From Polyangia bacterium (GTDB lineage: Bacteria; Myxococcota_A; Polyangia; Nannocystales; Nannocystaceae), in NCBI GenBank assembly GCA_030430565.1, contig JAUIKS010000005.1, positions 248,001-312,000 on the forward strand: a stretch of 64,000 nt of DNA. The letters run 5' to 3'. The translations under genes were made by a program, and so were the position numbers. Below are positions 63,192 to 64,000 of the stretch, in pieces (within the stretch, counting starts at the first letter, position 1; every line of letters begins with the position of its first letter). The notes beneath the pieces are model-generated. The model was not told where the DNA came from. It saw only the letters and a program-made list of their open reading frames with translations, and searched no databases.

Positions 63192-63810
63192 TCGGATCCG
63201 CTCGGCCGGGGCGCGCGCGCTCTCGTCCGCGCTGATCCTGGCCCTGGCGGGCTGCAGCTCGCGTCCGCCCACGCGCGCGCCGACGGGGTCGACCGTCCTC
63301 GAGACGGGGCCAGGCCACGTGGAGGGCGCGCCGCTCCCAGATCCGACGCTCGCGCCGACCAACCGCGATGTCGGTCAGCAGCTCGAGCTGACCATCCCGC
63401 TCGTCGGCGGCGAGAGCCTGCAGCTGTCGCAGCTGCGCGGGCGCGTGGTCGTGGTCGAGTTGACCGCGACGTGGGTCGAGCGCTGGCCGGAGACCTACGC
63501 GTTCTACAACCGCATGATCACGACCTACGGACCCGAGCAGCTCGCGGTGGTCGTGGTCGTTCTCGATAACGAACGGTCGGCGCTCAGCCCGGAGCCGGGG
63601 ACCCGCGGGCCGGGCTTTGAGCTCGGCTGGGATCCGCAGGGCGCGGTCGCGGCACGGGTGCAGGCGGCCGCGCTGCCGACGGTGATCGTGCTCGATCGCG
63701 AGGGCGCGCTGGTTCATCACCAGGGCGGCGGCCCGACGGGCGCGACCGCGACGTTAGAGGGCCGCGTGCGCGAGCTCGTGGGCGCCCACGGCTCGCCTGG
63801 CTCGCCGTGA
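63166..63810 (+). CDS. TlpA-like thioredoxin-fold lipoprotein lacking the redox cysteines
   Basis: 214 residues from the ATG at 63166 (ATG 63175 is equally possible), overlapping hemE. Signal sequence and lipobox LAGC (Cys30). The domain follows the TlpA/ResA layout (LPLVGGESL-like entry, LSQLRGRVVVVELTATW, then a cis-Pro segment ALPTVIVLDREG), but the CxxC active site is replaced by VERW directly after ATW. It therefore cannot be a disulfide oxidoreductase and may be a binding or structural variant at the membrane. Confidence 0.8.
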   Translation: MLSMGTARDRIRSAGARALSSALILALAGCSSRPPTRAPTGSTVLETGPGHVEGAPLPDPTLAPTNRDVGQQLELTIPLVGGESLQLSQLRGRVVVVELTATWVERWPETYAFYNRMITTYGPEQLAVVVVVLDNERSALSPEPGTRGPGFELGWDPQGAVAARVQAAALPTVIVLDREGALVHHQGGGPTGATATLEGRVRELVGAHGSPGSP

Positions 63811-63961
63811 GCGCCGCGACCTGCTGTGTTCACGAGCACTCGATCGTTGGCGGCCCGTCGTTGGAAATCTCGCGGCTGGATGAGTCCCGCTGTACAGAGG
63901 CCGAAGCCCGCGGCATGCTTGGCCGCGTTCGGCCCCGCGCGCGCCCAGTTGTCCGTAGTCG

Positions 63962-64000
63962 ATGTTTGAAGAGTTCATACAGCTGTTTGACGATCCCCGG
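63962..64000 (+). CDS. Start of a gene running past the right edge
   Basis: An ATG at 63962 opens a frame without stops to the window end, encoding MFEEFIQLFDDPR. The sequence is coding-like, but too short to identify. Confidence 0.4.
   Translation, partial: MFEEFIQLFDDPR

Overview
The window is GC-rich (roughly two thirds G+C by eye) and densely coding. It looks like a chromosomal segment of a myxobacterium (Myxococcota, the former deltaproteobacterial myxobacteria). The reasons are the mix of a eukaryote-like Ser/Thr kinase and a PP2C phosphatase, a NtrC-type sigma-54 activator with a matching sigma-54 promoter, a HisKA-REC-adenylate cyclase hybrid, an RRM protein, many lipoproteins of unknown function and a long eukaryote-type IleS. 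Genus or family cannot be fixed from the sequence alone. There are no rRNA genes, insertion sequences, prophage or CRISPR arrays. The segment reads as core genome with small accessory patches.

Layout. 1-9200: tail of a lysine-rich protein, an XRE regulator, a Ser/Thr kinase, two envelope proteins, an MBL hydrolase, a UvrD/PcrA helicase and a cyclase hybrid. 9580-18050: a thioester alpha-2-macroglobulin lipoprotein followed by penicillin-binding protein 1C. 18050-20020: a low-gene-density patch with inverted repeats, one unknown gene and a tandem array of structured RNA-like units ending in an intrinsic terminator. 20020-26400: lipoproteins, a ComEA-like HhH protein, ProC and a TonB-dependent-receptor-like protein. 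26560-27570: an XRE gene with an unusual leader and 3' hairpins, then a sigma-54 promoter driving a very small ORF. 27800-34550: CRP/FNR regulator, S41 peptidase, bacterioferritin and its ferredoxin (Fur box), subtilase. 34746: tRNA-Arg(TCG). 35000-45330: RimO, two tandem paralogous methyltransferases, DnaJ-like, PilZ, RNase G/E, L-2-hydroxyglutarate-dehydrogenase-like oxidoreductase, PP2C, spermidine-synthase-like protein. 45500-51700: OM protein, ECF sigma/anti-sigma pair, hisH-hisA-hisF-hisIE and plsY. 51800-64000: RRM protein, NtrC regulator, HisS, IleS, lipoprotein, orphan D12 DNA methylase, HemE, a cysteine-less TlpA-like lipoprotein and the start of a further gene.

Cooperation. The A2M/PBP1C pair is a known envelope-defence and peptidoglycan-repair partnership. 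bfr and bfd form an iron storage/release pair with a Fur-type operator. The his genes form an overlapping operon encoding the late steps of histidine synthesis. Sigma factor and anti-sigma form a membrane stress switch.

Two signals stand out beyond gene calling. (1) At 19558-20000 three tandem units each fold into two hairpins whose arms differ between copies by compensating changes, have G-U pairs consistent with + strand RNA, and end in hairpin-plus-T7. This looks like an undescribed structured ncRNA. (2) Twelve protein genes have a TANNNT-like -10 hexamer exactly 7 or 8 nt before the start codon. That would place the transcript start on the start codon and implies widespread leaderless transcription; several starts below were chosen on this basis.
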